Below, one piece after another: positions 29,670 through 37,517 of a stretch of 37,517 nucleotides of DNA. The translations under genes and the position numbers were made by a program. The DNA is from DASXYG01 sp036502625 (lineage in GTDB: Bacteria; Actinomycetota; Actinomycetes; Streptosporangiales; Streptosporangiaceae), in the NCBI GenBank assembly GCA_036502625.1, contig DASXYG010000094.1:1-37517 (forward strand). Reading direction: 5' to 3'. The notes beneath the pieces were generated by a model. That model was not told where the DNA came from, did not search any database, and worked only from the letters and a program-made list of their open reading frames with translations. How positions within the stretch are numbered: the first letter of the stretch is position 1; every line of letters begins with the position of its first letter.

Positions 29670-31865
29670 GTGGACACGCGCGGCTTAGTACGACGCCTGT
29701 TCCGGCGTGACCGGGTGACCGGGCAGGTCGCGATCGTCGTGGTCGCGGTGCTCGCGATCGCCTCGGTCGTCTACGGCGTCGGCATGGCGAGCGCCCGATA
29801 CCAGCTCGCCGACGTCGGCGCCTGGCTGGTGTCCAACAACGGCCCCGCCGTGCACGTCAACGGCCTGTCCGGCAAGGTCGACGGCAAGACCGGCCTGCCC
29901 GGGAGCAACGGCCACAAGATGCGCGTCGTCCAGGACCACGGCACCGTCCTGATCATCGACGAGACCACCGGCGTCGTCAGCCGCATCGACCCCACGCAGC
30001 TCCAGGTCGCGCAGACCCGCAAGCTCGGCGCCAGCGGAACCCAGGTCGTCGCCGGCAAGAACACCGCCTACACCGTCGACCCCAAGGCGGGCCGCGTCCA
30101 GCGCATCGACCCCGTCACGCTGGCCACCAAGGGCAACCCGGTGAAGCTGCCGGCGCCGCTCGGCCAGTCGGCGATCGACGGGAAGTCCGTGCTGTGGGTG
30201 CCGGTCCCGGCGTCCGGCCAGTCCGCGCCGGTGGCGAACGGCCAGGCGGGCCGCCCGGTCGCGGTGGGCCACGCGGGCGACCGCCTGTCGCTGACGGTCG
30301 CGGCGGGCGTCCCGGTGGTCGTCAACTCGACGTCCGCCACCGCCATGGTGGTCAGCGCGGGCAGCCAGCAACTGCGCGTCAGCCTGCCCTCGTCCGTACG
30401 ACACGCGGGGTTCGCCGGCGTGCTGGCCCCGTCCACGACCGACGGCCAGGTGGTGCCGCTGCTGGCCGAGAAGGCCGGCGCGCTCGTGCTGGTCAACACC
30501 GGCGACGGCGGCCTCAAGGCCACGTCCGTACGGCTGCCGCGACACCACTACACCGCGCCGCAGATCCTCGGCTCCCGCGTCTACATCCCGGACGAGTCCA
30601 CCGGCCGCGTGTTCGTCTACGACACGGCCGCCAACCACTTCCTGCCGTCCATCCCGGTGTCCGGCCGCCCCGGCGCGCTCGACGCGTTCGTGAAGGACGG
30701 CCTGCTGTGGATCAACGACCCGAACGGCTCGACCGCCCTGGTGATCAACAGCCACGGCACGGTCCACCGCATCAGCAAGTACACCGGGAAGGTCCCCGGC
30801 GGCCCGCGCAAGACCGTCCCCGGCACGCCCCGCGTGGGCAGCACCGGCGGCAAGAACCACGGCAACGGCGGCCAGAACGGCAACAACGGCGGCGGCCAGC
30901 GCGGCGGCGACCGCGGCAACGGCCACAACGGCGACCGCGGCCGCAAGCCCGACGGCCACGGCTCGAAGGCACCGCCCACCCGCTCGCCGTGGCCCACGCA
31001 CACCCCGCGGCCGAACGTGACCAAGACGCTCCACCCGGTGCCGCCCAAGCCCGGCAGCCCGTCGAACGTCACGGTCGAGCCGCAGGCGGGCGGCGTCCAG
31101 GTCTCCTTCGACGCCCCGACCACTGGCAAGCCCGACGGCTACGAGCTCGTCGCCCCGTCCGGCTTCACGGTGACCCCGAAGAAGGCCGGCGCGAGCGGCC
31201 CGTACGCGTTCACCGCCAAGGGCGGCGACTGCGGCACCGAGGTCACGTTCAAGGTCGCCGCCCTCTACAACGGCACCAAGAAACTCTCCGACCCCAGCGC
31301 CCCGGTCCGCCCGTGCGTCACCCCGGGCGCCCCGCAGAACCTCCAGGCCGCCGCGGTCAACCACGGCGCGAACCTCACCTGGTCCGCACCCACCAACGCC
31401 AGCGGCGCCACGATGTACGAGGTCAGCGGCGGCGCCACCGGAACCACCAGCACGACCCACTACGACGCGTCCGGCCTCGCCAACAACCAGACGTACACCT
31501 TCTCCGTCAAGGCGAAGAACGACGCGGGCGAAAGCGGCACGGCCACCGCATCGGCAACGCTCACGCCCAAGGCCGCGAGCTTCAAGAACACCTACAACGA
31601 CGACACCGACACGAGGGTCCGCGCCAGTCCGGACCCCAACAGCACGATGGTCACGTACATCCCGAAGGGCGTGTACCAGGACTTCGCCATCGCCTGCCAG
31701 GTGCGCGGTTCCGTCGGCACGGACCAGTACCACAACCGGTCCAGCACCATCTGGGACAAGATCACGTACAACGGCAAGACCGGCTACGTGAGCGACATCT
31801 TCTTCGCCACGCCGCAGTCCGGCACGAACAACTTCTCCGATCCGCCGCTATGGGGGTGCACGTGA
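29670..31865 (+). CDS. Membrane-anchored protein with propeller-like, FN3 and SH3-like domains
   Basis: This 731-residue protein has a short cytoplasmic head with basic residues and one membrane helix at about 19-42 (VAIVVVAVLAIASVVYGVG). A region of about 60-380 has NHL/YVTN-like repeats such as VLIIDETTGVVSRIDP and AYTVDPKAGRVQRIDP, suggesting a beta-propeller. A Gly/Asn/Arg linker spans about 385-440. Two fibronectin type III domains follow (about 458-550 and 551-640), then a C-terminal SH3b-like domain (TRVRASPDPNSTMVTYIPKG) that may bind wall material. It faces outwards. The GTG start at 29670 has GGGAGG upstream. It is the first gene of a four-gene operon, and its stop overlaps the MoxR start (GTGA). 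Its exact function is unknown. Confidence 0.85.
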   Translation: MDTRGLVRRLFRRDRVTGQVAIVVVAVLAIASVVYGVGMASARYQLADVGAWLVSNNGPAVHVNGLSGKVDGKTGLPGSNGHKMRVVQDHGTVLIIDETTGVVSRIDPTQLQVAQTRKLGASGTQVVAGKNTAYTVDPKAGRVQRIDPVTLATKGNPVKLPAPLGQSAIDGKSVLWVPVPASGQSAPVANGQAGRPVAVGHAGDRLSLTVAAGVPVVVNSTSATAMVVSAGSQQLRVSLPSSVRHAGFAGVLAPSTTDGQVVPLLAEKAGALVLVNTGDGGLKATSVRLPRHHYTAPQILGSRVYIPDESTGRVFVYDTAANHFLPSIPVSGRPGALDAFVKDGLLWINDPNGSTALVINSHGTVHRISKYTGKVPGGPRKTVPGTPRVGSTGGKNHGNGGQNGNNGGGQRGGDRGNGHNGDRGRKPDGHGSKAPPTRSPWPTHTPRPNVTKTLHPVPPKPGSPSNVTVEPQAGGVQVSFDAPTTGKPDGYELVAPSGFTVTPKKAGASGPYAFTAKGGDCGTEVTFKVAALYNGTKKLSDPSAPVRPCVTPGAPQNLQAAAVNHGANLTWSAPTNASGATMYEVSGGATGTTSTTHYDASGLANNQTYTFSVKAKNDAGESGTATASATLTPKAASFKNTYNDDTDTRVRASPDPNSTMVTYIPKGVYQDFAIACQVRGSVGTDQYHNRSSTIWDKITYNGKTGYVSDIFFATPQSGTNNFSDPPLWGCT

Positions 31866-32860
31866 CGACGGGGGACATGGCGCTGCACCAGGCGCCCAAC
31901 GGGGAGGCGCTCGCGGGCCGGTTCGCGCGGGTCTTCGACGCCCTGGCGACCAACATCGAACGGGTCATCCGCGGCAAGCGCGAGAAGGTCGACCTGGCGC
32001 TCGTGTGCCTGCTCAGCGAGGGCCACCTGCTCGTCGAGGACGTCCCCGGCGTCGGCAAGACCACCCTGGCGCGGTGCATCGCCGCCTCGGTGGACGCCCA
32101 GTGGCACCGCATCCAGTTCACGCCGGACCTCCTCCCGTCCGACATCACCGGCGTGTCGATCTTCAACCAGAGCGACAACCGCTTCGAGTTCCATCCCGGC
32201 CCGATCTTCGCGAACCTCGTGGTGGCCGACGAGATCAACCGCGGCTCGCCGAAGACCCAGTCGTCGCTGCTCGAGGTCATGGAGGAGCGCCGCGTCACCG
32301 TCGACGGCACCCCCCACCCCGTGCCGCGCCCGTTCATGGTGATGGCCACCCAGAACCCGGTCGACATGGACGGCACGTACCCGCTGCCGGAGGCGCAGCT
32401 CGACCGGTTCCTGATGCGCGTCTCGATGGGCTACCCCGACCACCGCTCGGAGGTGGCGGTGCTGTCCGGCATGCCGAGCGGCCCGGCGATCGACCAGCTC
32501 GCGACGATCGCCGGCGCCGACGACATCGCCGGCATGATCGACTTCGCCGGCCGCCTGCACGTCGCCATGCCGCTGTGCGACTACGTCGTCAACGTCGTGG
32601 CCGCCACCCGCACCTCACCGGACGTCCGGCTGGCCGCGAGCCCGCGCGCGAGCCTCGCGCTGCTGCGCGCCGCCCGGGTCCGCGCCGCCGCGGCCGGCCG
32701 CCCGTACGTCGTGCCGGAGGACGTCAAGGCGCTGGCCGAACCGGTCCTCGCGCACCGCCTGCTGCTCACGCCCGACGCCGAGCTGCGCGGCCGCACCGCC
32801 ACCGACGTCGTACGCGACACCATCAACGCCGTGCCGCTGCCCCAGGTCGCCGGGGCGTAG
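31862..32860 (+). CDS. MoxR-family AAA+ ATPase
   Basis: This 332-residue AAA+ protein has Walker A EDVPGVGKTTLA, Walker B VVADEINR and sensor 1 MATQNPVD. The family-specific segments are QFTPDLLPSDITG and PLPEAQLDRFLM. MoxR ATPases act as chaperones that help assemble partner proteins, often those with VWA or DUF58 domains encoded next door. The next gene is a DUF58 protein, as usual. The start is GTG at 31862, overlapping the previous stop. The protein is cytosolic. Confidence 0.94.
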   Translation: MTTGDMALHQAPNGEALAGRFARVFDALATNIERVIRGKREKVDLALVCLLSEGHLLVEDVPGVGKTTLARCIAASVDAQWHRIQFTPDLLPSDITGVSIFNQSDNRFEFHPGPIFANLVVADEINRGSPKTQSSLLEVMEERRVTVDGTPHPVPRPFMVMATQNPVDMDGTYPLPEAQLDRFLMRVSMGYPDHRSEVAVLSGMPSGPAIDQLATIAGADDIAGMIDFAGRLHVAMPLCDYVVNVVAATRTSPDVRLAASPRASLALLRAARVRAAAAGRPYVVPEDVKALAEPVLAHRLLLTPDAELRGRTATDVVRDTINAVPLPQVAGA

Positions 32861-32863
32861 CCC

Positions 32864-34039
32864 ATGCGCGCCGGGGGGAACCGCGTGCCGCTGACCCCGC
32901 TGGGCTGGGGCGTCGCGGCGGCGTCCGTGCTGCTGTACGCCGCGGGCGCCTGGCTCGGCTACCCCGAGCCGGCGGTGCTCGCGGTCGCCGGCATCGCCGC
33001 GGTGCTGGCCGCGCTCGTCTGGACGGCGCCGCGGCCGAAACTGGAGCTGAGCCGGGAGATCGCGCCGCTGAAGGTGGAGCGCGGCCGCCCGGCGATCGGC
33101 GTGCTGCGCGTGGGCCAGGGCGGGCGGGCCATCCGCGCCGGGCTGACCGCCACCGACACCGCGGGCGGCCAGCCGGTGGCCATCGAGATCCCCCGGCTGC
33201 GCGGCGCCCGCAAGAAGACGATCAGCTACGAGCTGCCCACCAACCGGCGCGGCGAGATCGCGGTCGGCCCGCTGCGGCTGATCCGCGCCGACCCCCTGGG
33301 CCTGGCCCGCCGGGTCCGTACGTACGGGGAGCCGGTGACGCTGCTGGTCCGGCCGCGTACGGTCGCGCTGCCGCTGCTGCCGTCCGGCCGCGCCCACCAC
33401 CTGGAGGGCCCGACCACCGACCGCGCGCCGGCCGGCACCGCCACGTTCCACGCGCTGCGCGAATACGTCATCGGCGACGACCTGCGGCACATCCACTGGA
33501 AGTCCAGCGCCCGCACCGGCACGCTGATGGTCCGCCAGCTCGTCGACGCCAGCCTCCCCCAGACCACGCTCGTGCTCGACACACGGCCGTCCGGCGGCGC
33601 GCCCGACCGCCCCGCCGTCTACGCCGACCCGGACGACTTCGAGCTCGCCGTCGACGTCGCGGCGTCCATCGCGGTCGGCGCCGCCAAGCTGAACTTCCCC
33701 GTCCGCATGATCACCGCGTCCGGCCCGCTCCTGGAGACGCGCGGCGGCCCGGACGACATCGAGCAGATCCTCGACCGGCTGTCGTTCCTGCGGCCGGAGG
33801 AGGCGCCGCGCACCGCGCTGGACATGGCGCGCCGCGTGCGCCCCGGCGGCAGCCTGGTGATCGTCACCGGCACCGACCCCGGCCTGACCCAGGCGGGCGC
33901 GCTGAGCCGCCGCTTCGACCGTACGGTCTGCGTCCGCGTCCGCCCGTCCACCCCGGCCCCGCACCTCCCCAACGTCAGCGTCCTCGACGTCGCCGCCCTG
34001 GAGGACATCACCCCCCTGTGGTCCCGGGAGGTCACGTGA
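32864..34039 (+). CDS. DUF58-domain membrane protein
   Basis: This 391-residue protein has two membrane helices at the N-terminus (GVAAASVLLYAAGAWLG and VLAVAGIAAVLAALVW). An Ig-like stretch follows, then the DUF58 signature YVIGDDLRHIHWKSSARTG, and a VWA-like C-terminal fold with VLDTRPSGG and LVIVTGTDPG. It is thought to be the partner of the MoxR ATPase at the inner membrane. The ATG at 32864 lies 3 bp after the MoxR stop. Its stop overlaps the next start as GTGA. Confidence 0.92.
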   Translation: MRAGGNRVPLTPLGWGVAAASVLLYAAGAWLGYPEPAVLAVAGIAAVLAALVWTAPRPKLELSREIAPLKVERGRPAIGVLRVGQGGRAIRAGLTATDTAGGQPVAIEIPRLRGARKKTISYELPTNRRGEIAVGPLRLIRADPLGLARRVRTYGEPVTLLVRPRTVALPLLPSGRAHHLEGPTTDRAPAGTATFHALREYVIGDDLRHIHWKSSARTGTLMVRQLVDASLPQTTLVLDTRPSGGAPDRPAVYADPDDFELAVDVAASIAVGAAKLNFPVRMITASGPLLETRGGPDDIEQILDRLSFLRPEEAPRTALDMARRVRPGGSLVIVTGTDPGLTQAGALSRRFDRTVCVRVRPSTPAPHLPNVSVLDVAALEDITPLWSREVT

Positions 34040-36285
34040 CGCCCCCCGCCCTCCGCACCGGCAGGCGGCTCGCGGCGCTGGCGGTCGTGGCCGCGCTGGC
34101 CGCCGCCGCGGGGCTGGGGTTCCAGCGGGTGTTCGGGCTGCCGCCGGTGATCCCCGTGGTGGCCGTCGCCGCGGTGGCGCCGGTCCTGGTGTCGCTGCTG
34201 GTGTCCGGGGTGTGGCGGCCCCCCGCGCCGGCGCCGGACGCCCGCGCCGCGCCCGCCGTACGCCCCGCCGGGCCGCTGTGGCTCGCGATCGTGGCGCAGG
34301 TCGTCGTGTGGTTCGCGGTGGTGGCCGGCACGCTGTACCGCGACGCGTTCGCGGGCGGGCCGTCCGGGCTGCTCGTCGCCATCGCCAGCGGGCTGCGCAA
34401 CTCCTACCGCGCGATGCTCACCACGATCCTGCCCGCACCGGCGCGCCCGGAGCTGCTGATCGGGGCGCAGGTCGTGGTGTGGCTCGCGGCGTTCGTGGGC
34501 GCGGAGATCGCGCTGCGCACCCGCACGGCCGCGGCGCCCGCGGTGCCCGCCGTGGCGGCGTTCGGCGTGGCGCTGGTCCTCGGCGTCGACGGCCCCGGCT
34601 CCAACCTGCCGCTGGCCGCCGCCCTGGTCGCGCTGACCCTGGTGCTGCTGCTCCTCAGGTCCGCCGACCGCCTCGGGCGCCTCGCGGCCGGGCTGCCGTC
34701 CGCGCTGGTCATCGCGGCGGTGGCGGCCGTCGTCGCGCCGTACCTCCCGGCGTCGGGCACACCGTACGACCCGCGCGAGCACGTCCAGGCGCCGCCGCCG
34801 CAGCAGCGCGACAGCATCAGCCCGCTCGACCGCGTCTCGGCGTGGCTGGAGAACCCCGGCGAGCCGCTGTTCACGGTGCGCGCCAACGCCGCGGAGAACT
34901 GGCGCCTCGCCGTGCTCGACACCTTCGACGGCGCCACCTGGACCTCCAGCGGCCACTTCATGCCCAGCGGCAGCCGCGTGCCGGCCGCCACCCCGGCGGA
35001 CGGCGGAGGCCGCGGCGCCCGCACCACCGTCACGCAGCGGATCACCCTCCGCGACCTCCCCGGCGTGTGGCTGCCCGCCGCCGACCGCCCGCGCTCGGTC
35101 ACCGGCATCCCCGTCACGGTCGACCCGGCAAGCGGCGTCGTCACCGCCGCCGGCACCCCGCACGCCGGGCAGTCCTACGACGTGACCTCCGCCGCCCGCG
35201 ACTACTCCGCCGACGAGCTCGCCCGCGCCGTGCCCGCCTCCGACGCCGCGGCGCGCGCGGCCACCGTCCTGCCGTCCAGCGCGGGCGGCCAGAAGGCGCC
35301 GCAGGTGGCCCGGTTCCAGCGGCTGGCCCAGCGCGCCACCGCCGGCGCCGACTCCCCGTTCGCGCAGGCCGTCAAGCTGGCCGACTACCTCCGCACGCAC
35401 GGCACGTACGACGTCCGCACCCCGCCCGGCCACACCTACCGCCACCTCGACTTCTTCCTCAACGTCACGCACCACGGCACGTCCGAGCAGTTCGGCACCG
35501 CGTACGCCGTGCTGGCCCGCACCCTCGGCCTGCCCACCCGCGTGGTGGTGGGCTTCCGGCCGGGCCGCCAGGTGAACGGCTCCTGGCAGGTCGACAGCGG
35601 CGACGTGCTCGTGTGGCCGGAGGTCGACTTCTCGGGGCTCGGCTGGGTGCCGTTCTTCCCCACGCCGGAGCGGCAGAGCTCGTCACGGCAGTCGCAGTCC
35701 GTGCCCGTCGGGCAGACGCAGCAGAAGCTGGAGAAGCAGCAGCAGAGCGCCGAGTCGCGCGCCAAAGGCCGGGCCCACGCCCGCCGCCCGCAGCAGCCGC
35801 ACCACCCCGCGGCGCACCACCGTACGACCGCGCCGCCGTCCACCCCCTGGTGGTGGTACGCCGCGGGTGCCGGCGCCGCGGCCGTGCTCGCGTACCTCAT
35901 CGCGATCGCCCTGGTGCCCGCGCTCCGCCGCTACCGCCGCCGCCGCTCCCCGCGCCCCGGCGACCGCGTCCTCGGCGCCTGGCACCAGACCCTCGACCAC
36001 CTGACCGACGTCGGCCTGCCGCGCTCGCGCGCCCTGACCGGCCACGAGGTCGCCGGCTTCGCCCACCGCACGATCGGCGACGCCGCCCAGGCCCACCTCC
36101 GCCCGCTGGCCGACCTCGTCAACCGCACCCGCTACGCCCCGCCCGACCTCGCGGCCCAGGAGCCCGACGCCGAAGCGGCCTGGCACCACACCAAGGCCAT
36201 CAACCACCTGGTGACGAAGACCAAGGGCCCGTTCCGCCGTACGGCACGCCGCCTCCACCCGCGCACGCTGCGCCCCCGCCGCTGA
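34036..36285 (+). CDS. Transglutaminase-fold membrane protein (TgpA-like) lacking the catalytic triad
   Basis: This 749-residue protein has about six membrane helices in the first 240 residues. An extracytoplasmic transglutaminase-like domain spans about 380-560, followed by a Gln/Lys/His-rich linker, a final helix (WWWYAAGAGAAAVLAYLIAI) and a DUF4129-like tail. The fold motifs are clear: GTSEQFGTAYAVLARTLGLP, then VVVGFRPG, VWPEVDF and GWVPFFPTP. Active relatives read GxCEQFA, HAWPEV and GWVPFDPTP. Here the Cys, His and Asp positions are Ser483, Leu525 and Phe541. It therefore cannot work as a Cys-His-Asp enzyme, and a binding or scaffolding role is inferred. The GTG start at 34036 overlaps the DUF58 stop. 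It is the last gene of the FN3-MoxR-DUF58 operon. Confidence 0.88.
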   Translation: MTPPALRTGRRLAALAVVAALAAAAGLGFQRVFGLPPVIPVVAVAAVAPVLVSLLVSGVWRPPAPAPDARAAPAVRPAGPLWLAIVAQVVVWFAVVAGTLYRDAFAGGPSGLLVAIASGLRNSYRAMLTTILPAPARPELLIGAQVVVWLAAFVGAEIALRTRTAAAPAVPAVAAFGVALVLGVDGPGSNLPLAAALVALTLVLLLLRSADRLGRLAAGLPSALVIAAVAAVVAPYLPASGTPYDPREHVQAPPPQQRDSISPLDRVSAWLENPGEPLFTVRANAAENWRLAVLDTFDGATWTSSGHFMPSGSRVPAATPADGGGRGARTTVTQRITLRDLPGVWLPAADRPRSVTGIPVTVDPASGVVTAAGTPHAGQSYDVTSAARDYSADELARAVPASDAAARAATVLPSSAGGQKAPQVARFQRLAQRATAGADSPFAQAVKLADYLRTHGTYDVRTPPGHTYRHLDFFLNVTHHGTSEQFGTAYAVLARTLGLPTRVVVGFRPGRQVNGSWQVDSGDVLVWPEVDFSGLGWVPFFPTPERQSSSRQSQSVPVGQTQQKLEKQQQSAESRAKGRAHARRPQQPHHPAAHHRTTAPPSTPWWWYAAGAGAAAVLAYLIAIALVPALRRYRRRRSPRPGDRVLGAWHQTLDHLTDVGLPRSRALTGHEVAGFAHRTIGDAAQAHLRPLADLVNRTRYAPPDLAAQEPDAEAAWHHTKAINHLVTKTKGPFRRTARRLHPRTLRPRR

Positions 36286-36300
36286 CCCCGTACGCGGCGG

Positions 36301-37517
36301 TCAGCGGGGGACGGCTCCGCGGATGCACCTGGGGGCGGCCTTGGCGAGGGTGGGCGGATCCCCCGGGGCCACCATGGTGAACACCTGGAAGCAGTAGCCG
36401 AGCTTCGGGTTCAGGTGGCCGATGGTGGTGGTGAGGGCGCCGTTCTTCAGCGGCACGGGCCGCTTGTCGCCGGGCGCCTTGTGCACGAACACGGGGATGT
36501 CGCGCGCCGCACGCGAAAGCCGCCACCTCAGCACGACCGCATGCCCCCCGTTGATGATCCGCGCCCGTACGACCTTCGGCCGCGCGATCTTCACCTCGAC
36601 GGGCGAGACCCCCGGCGAACTGGGCGTCCCGGTAGCCGCGGGCGTGTTCCCCGCGGGCGTGCTCACCGGCGCCGCGGAGTCCTGCCGGTGCACCACGAGC
36701 AACGCCGCCAGCCCCACCGCCACCCCGGTAGCGACCACCGCAAGCCCGGCGGCGAGCCACGTCCCCCGCCGCCCCTTCCCCCGCGCACCGGCCGCACCGT
36801 CCCCGGCGGCCACGCCCCCGGCGCCCGCCCCGTACACACCCTGCGGCCCGGACGCGGACGCCCCGGCCCGGTACACGCCCTGCGGCCCGGACCCGGACGC
36901 CCCGGCCCCGTACACACCCTGCGGTCCGGACCCGTACACACCCTGTGGCCCGGACGCACCGGCCCCGTACGCACCCTGCGGCCCGGATGCCCCCGGCGGC
37001 CGCCCGTACGCGCCGCCCTCCAGCGCGCGCGCCGGGCCCTCCCCCGCGTACGGCCAGGCCAGCCCGCCACTCGGCCCCGCGGGCGCCTCCGCCGCGGCCT
37101 CGGGCGCGGAAGCGCCTCCGGCGCCACGGCCCGCATCCTCACCCGGGTCCCGCCGGGGCGTCCGCCGCGGCGGCGCGGCCGGTCCCGGCACCGTGTCCGG
37201 CGGTACGTCCGTGCCTGGCGGGGGAAAGCTGAGCCGCGGCGGCAGATCATCCAGCGGCGACCGCCCGACCGGCGAGGTCGGGTCCTCCGACCCCGAGGGC
37301 TGCGGCCCGTAGCCGCCCGTCCCCGGCATGACGAACGCGCTCCCCGGCCGAAACGCCGACCCGGGCGGCCCCTCCGAGGGCGGCCCGAACGCGGACGCCC
37401 CCGCATCCTCCGCACCTCGCACCTCAGCGCCCCCGGGCGGAGCGGCTCCAGACGCGGCGGCCCCAGGCGGAGCGGCTCCAGACGGGGCGGCTCCAGACGG
37501 GGCGGCTCCAGACGGGG
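36301..37517 (-). CDS. Pro/Gly-rich single-pass membrane protein with FN3-like tail (5' end outside window)
   Basis: The reading frame is open from the stop at 36301 to the right edge, at least 405 residues, so the start is beyond 37517. GTG at 37422 is an internal candidate, but PSGAA repeats continue in frame past it. The visible N-part is disordered: PSGAA repeats, then proline-rich stretches, then five SGPQGVYGAGA-type repeats. One membrane helix follows (TWLAAGLAVVATGVAVGLAALLVV), with a basic KGRRG before it, placing the repeats in the cytoplasm. The external end is FN3-like (VRARIINGGHAVVLRWRL, TTTIGHLNPKLGYCFQVFTM). It is convergent with the transglutaminase-fold gene, 15 bp apart. 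The function is unknown. Confidence 0.75.
   Translation of the reverse strand, partial: PSGAAPSGAAPSGAAPPGAAASGAAPPGGAEVRGAEDAGASAFGPPSEGPPGSAFRPGSAFVMPGTGGYGPQPSGSEDPTSPVGRSPLDDLPPRLSFPPPGTDVPPDTVPGPAAPPRRTPRRDPGEDAGRGAGGASAPEAAAEAPAGPSGGLAWPYAGEGPARALEGGAYGRPPGASGPQGAYGAGASGPQGVYGSGPQGVYGAGASGSGPQGVYRAGASASGPQGVYGAGAGGVAAGDGAAGARGKGRRGTWLAAGLAVVATGVAVGLAALLVVHRQDSAAPVSTPAGNTPAATGTPSSPGVSPVEVKIARPKVVRARIINGGHAVVLRWRLSRAARDIPVFVHKAPGDKRPVPLKNGALTTTIGHLNPKLGYCFQVFTMVAPGDPPTLAKAAPRCIRGAVPR
36830..36990 (-). repeat. In-gene repeat encoding SGPQGVYGAGA
   Basis: Five imperfect units of about 24-39 bp share CACCCTGCGG(C/T)CCGGA and CCCCGTACAC on the plus strand and code for the GPQGVYGAGAS-type repeats of the membrane protein. 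Confidence 0.8.
37432..37517 (-). repeat. 15-bp repeat encoding PSGAA, reaching the window edge
   Basis: The unit GGCTCCAGACGGGGC (and variants with AGGCGG or GCGGCGG) is repeated about six times on the plus strand and codes for PSGAA/PPGAA on the minus strand. It keeps the frame of the gene at 36301 and is not finished at the window edge. Confidence 0.85.

Noticed and set aside
29685..31733. A 682-codon leftward frame opposite the FN3 protein
   Set aside because: Composition is antisense-like, and the rightward gene has membrane helix, FN3 and SH3b features.

Overview
The window is about 37.5 kb of very GC-rich DNA. It has long, almost gap-free reading frames, many GTG/TTG starts, GTGA and TGATG stop/start overlaps, and IclR, AraC, FadR and AHAS-type transporter families. 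All this fits an actinomycete chromosome, probably Streptosporangiales or Thermomonosporaceae (Actinomadura-like). The genus is inferred from style, not from a marker gene. I saw no rRNA, tRNA, CRISPR array, transposase or phage gene. The palindrome CGTACG is strikingly frequent across the genes.

Left part (1-8570). A tandem GC-rich repeat (1-458) precedes two overlapping AhpD/carboxymuconolactone-decarboxylase-like genes and an intergenic repeat cluster (1511-1991). Next come an orphan TAXI-type binding lipoprotein, an HATPase regulator and an amino acid permease. A catabolic pair follows: an NDMA-type alcohol dehydrogenase and a Baeyer-Villiger monooxygenase, read leftwards and probably controlled by the divergent AraC-type gene at 8668.

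Middle (8668-27658). A small unknown protein is followed by a divergent IclR regulator and aromatic-acid MFS transporter, and then by an LPFTG-anchored DUF11 surface protein. Two sugar-uptake operons follow. The first is binding protein, two permeases and a GH42 beta-galactosidase (20148 down to 14476), from a good sigma-70-like promoter. The second is an AraF-like binding protein, RbsA-type ATPase, RbsC-type permease and FadR-type regulator (25356 down to 21085). An SDR dehydrogenase lies between them. Together they look like a galactoside/pentose locus. A rightward pcaD-pcaC-iclR group (beta-ketoadipate pathway) closes the section.

Right part (27659-37517). About 1.1 kb without genes carries three copies of an intergenic repeat and an array of roughly 18-bp hairpin units, before a leftward sulfotransferase-like gene. 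A tight rightward operon follows: FN3/SH3-like membrane-anchored protein, MoxR ATPase, DUF58 protein and a transglutaminase-fold membrane protein that has lost all three expected catalytic residues. A convergent Pro/Gly-rich membrane protein with an FN3-like tail runs off the right edge.

Two themes cross the window. GC-rich minisatellites have expanded both between genes and inside genes, most dramatically within the GH42 enzyme. A 26-bp core repeat also occurs in two distant intergenic clusters, each time downstream of a gene and in the direction of its transcription.
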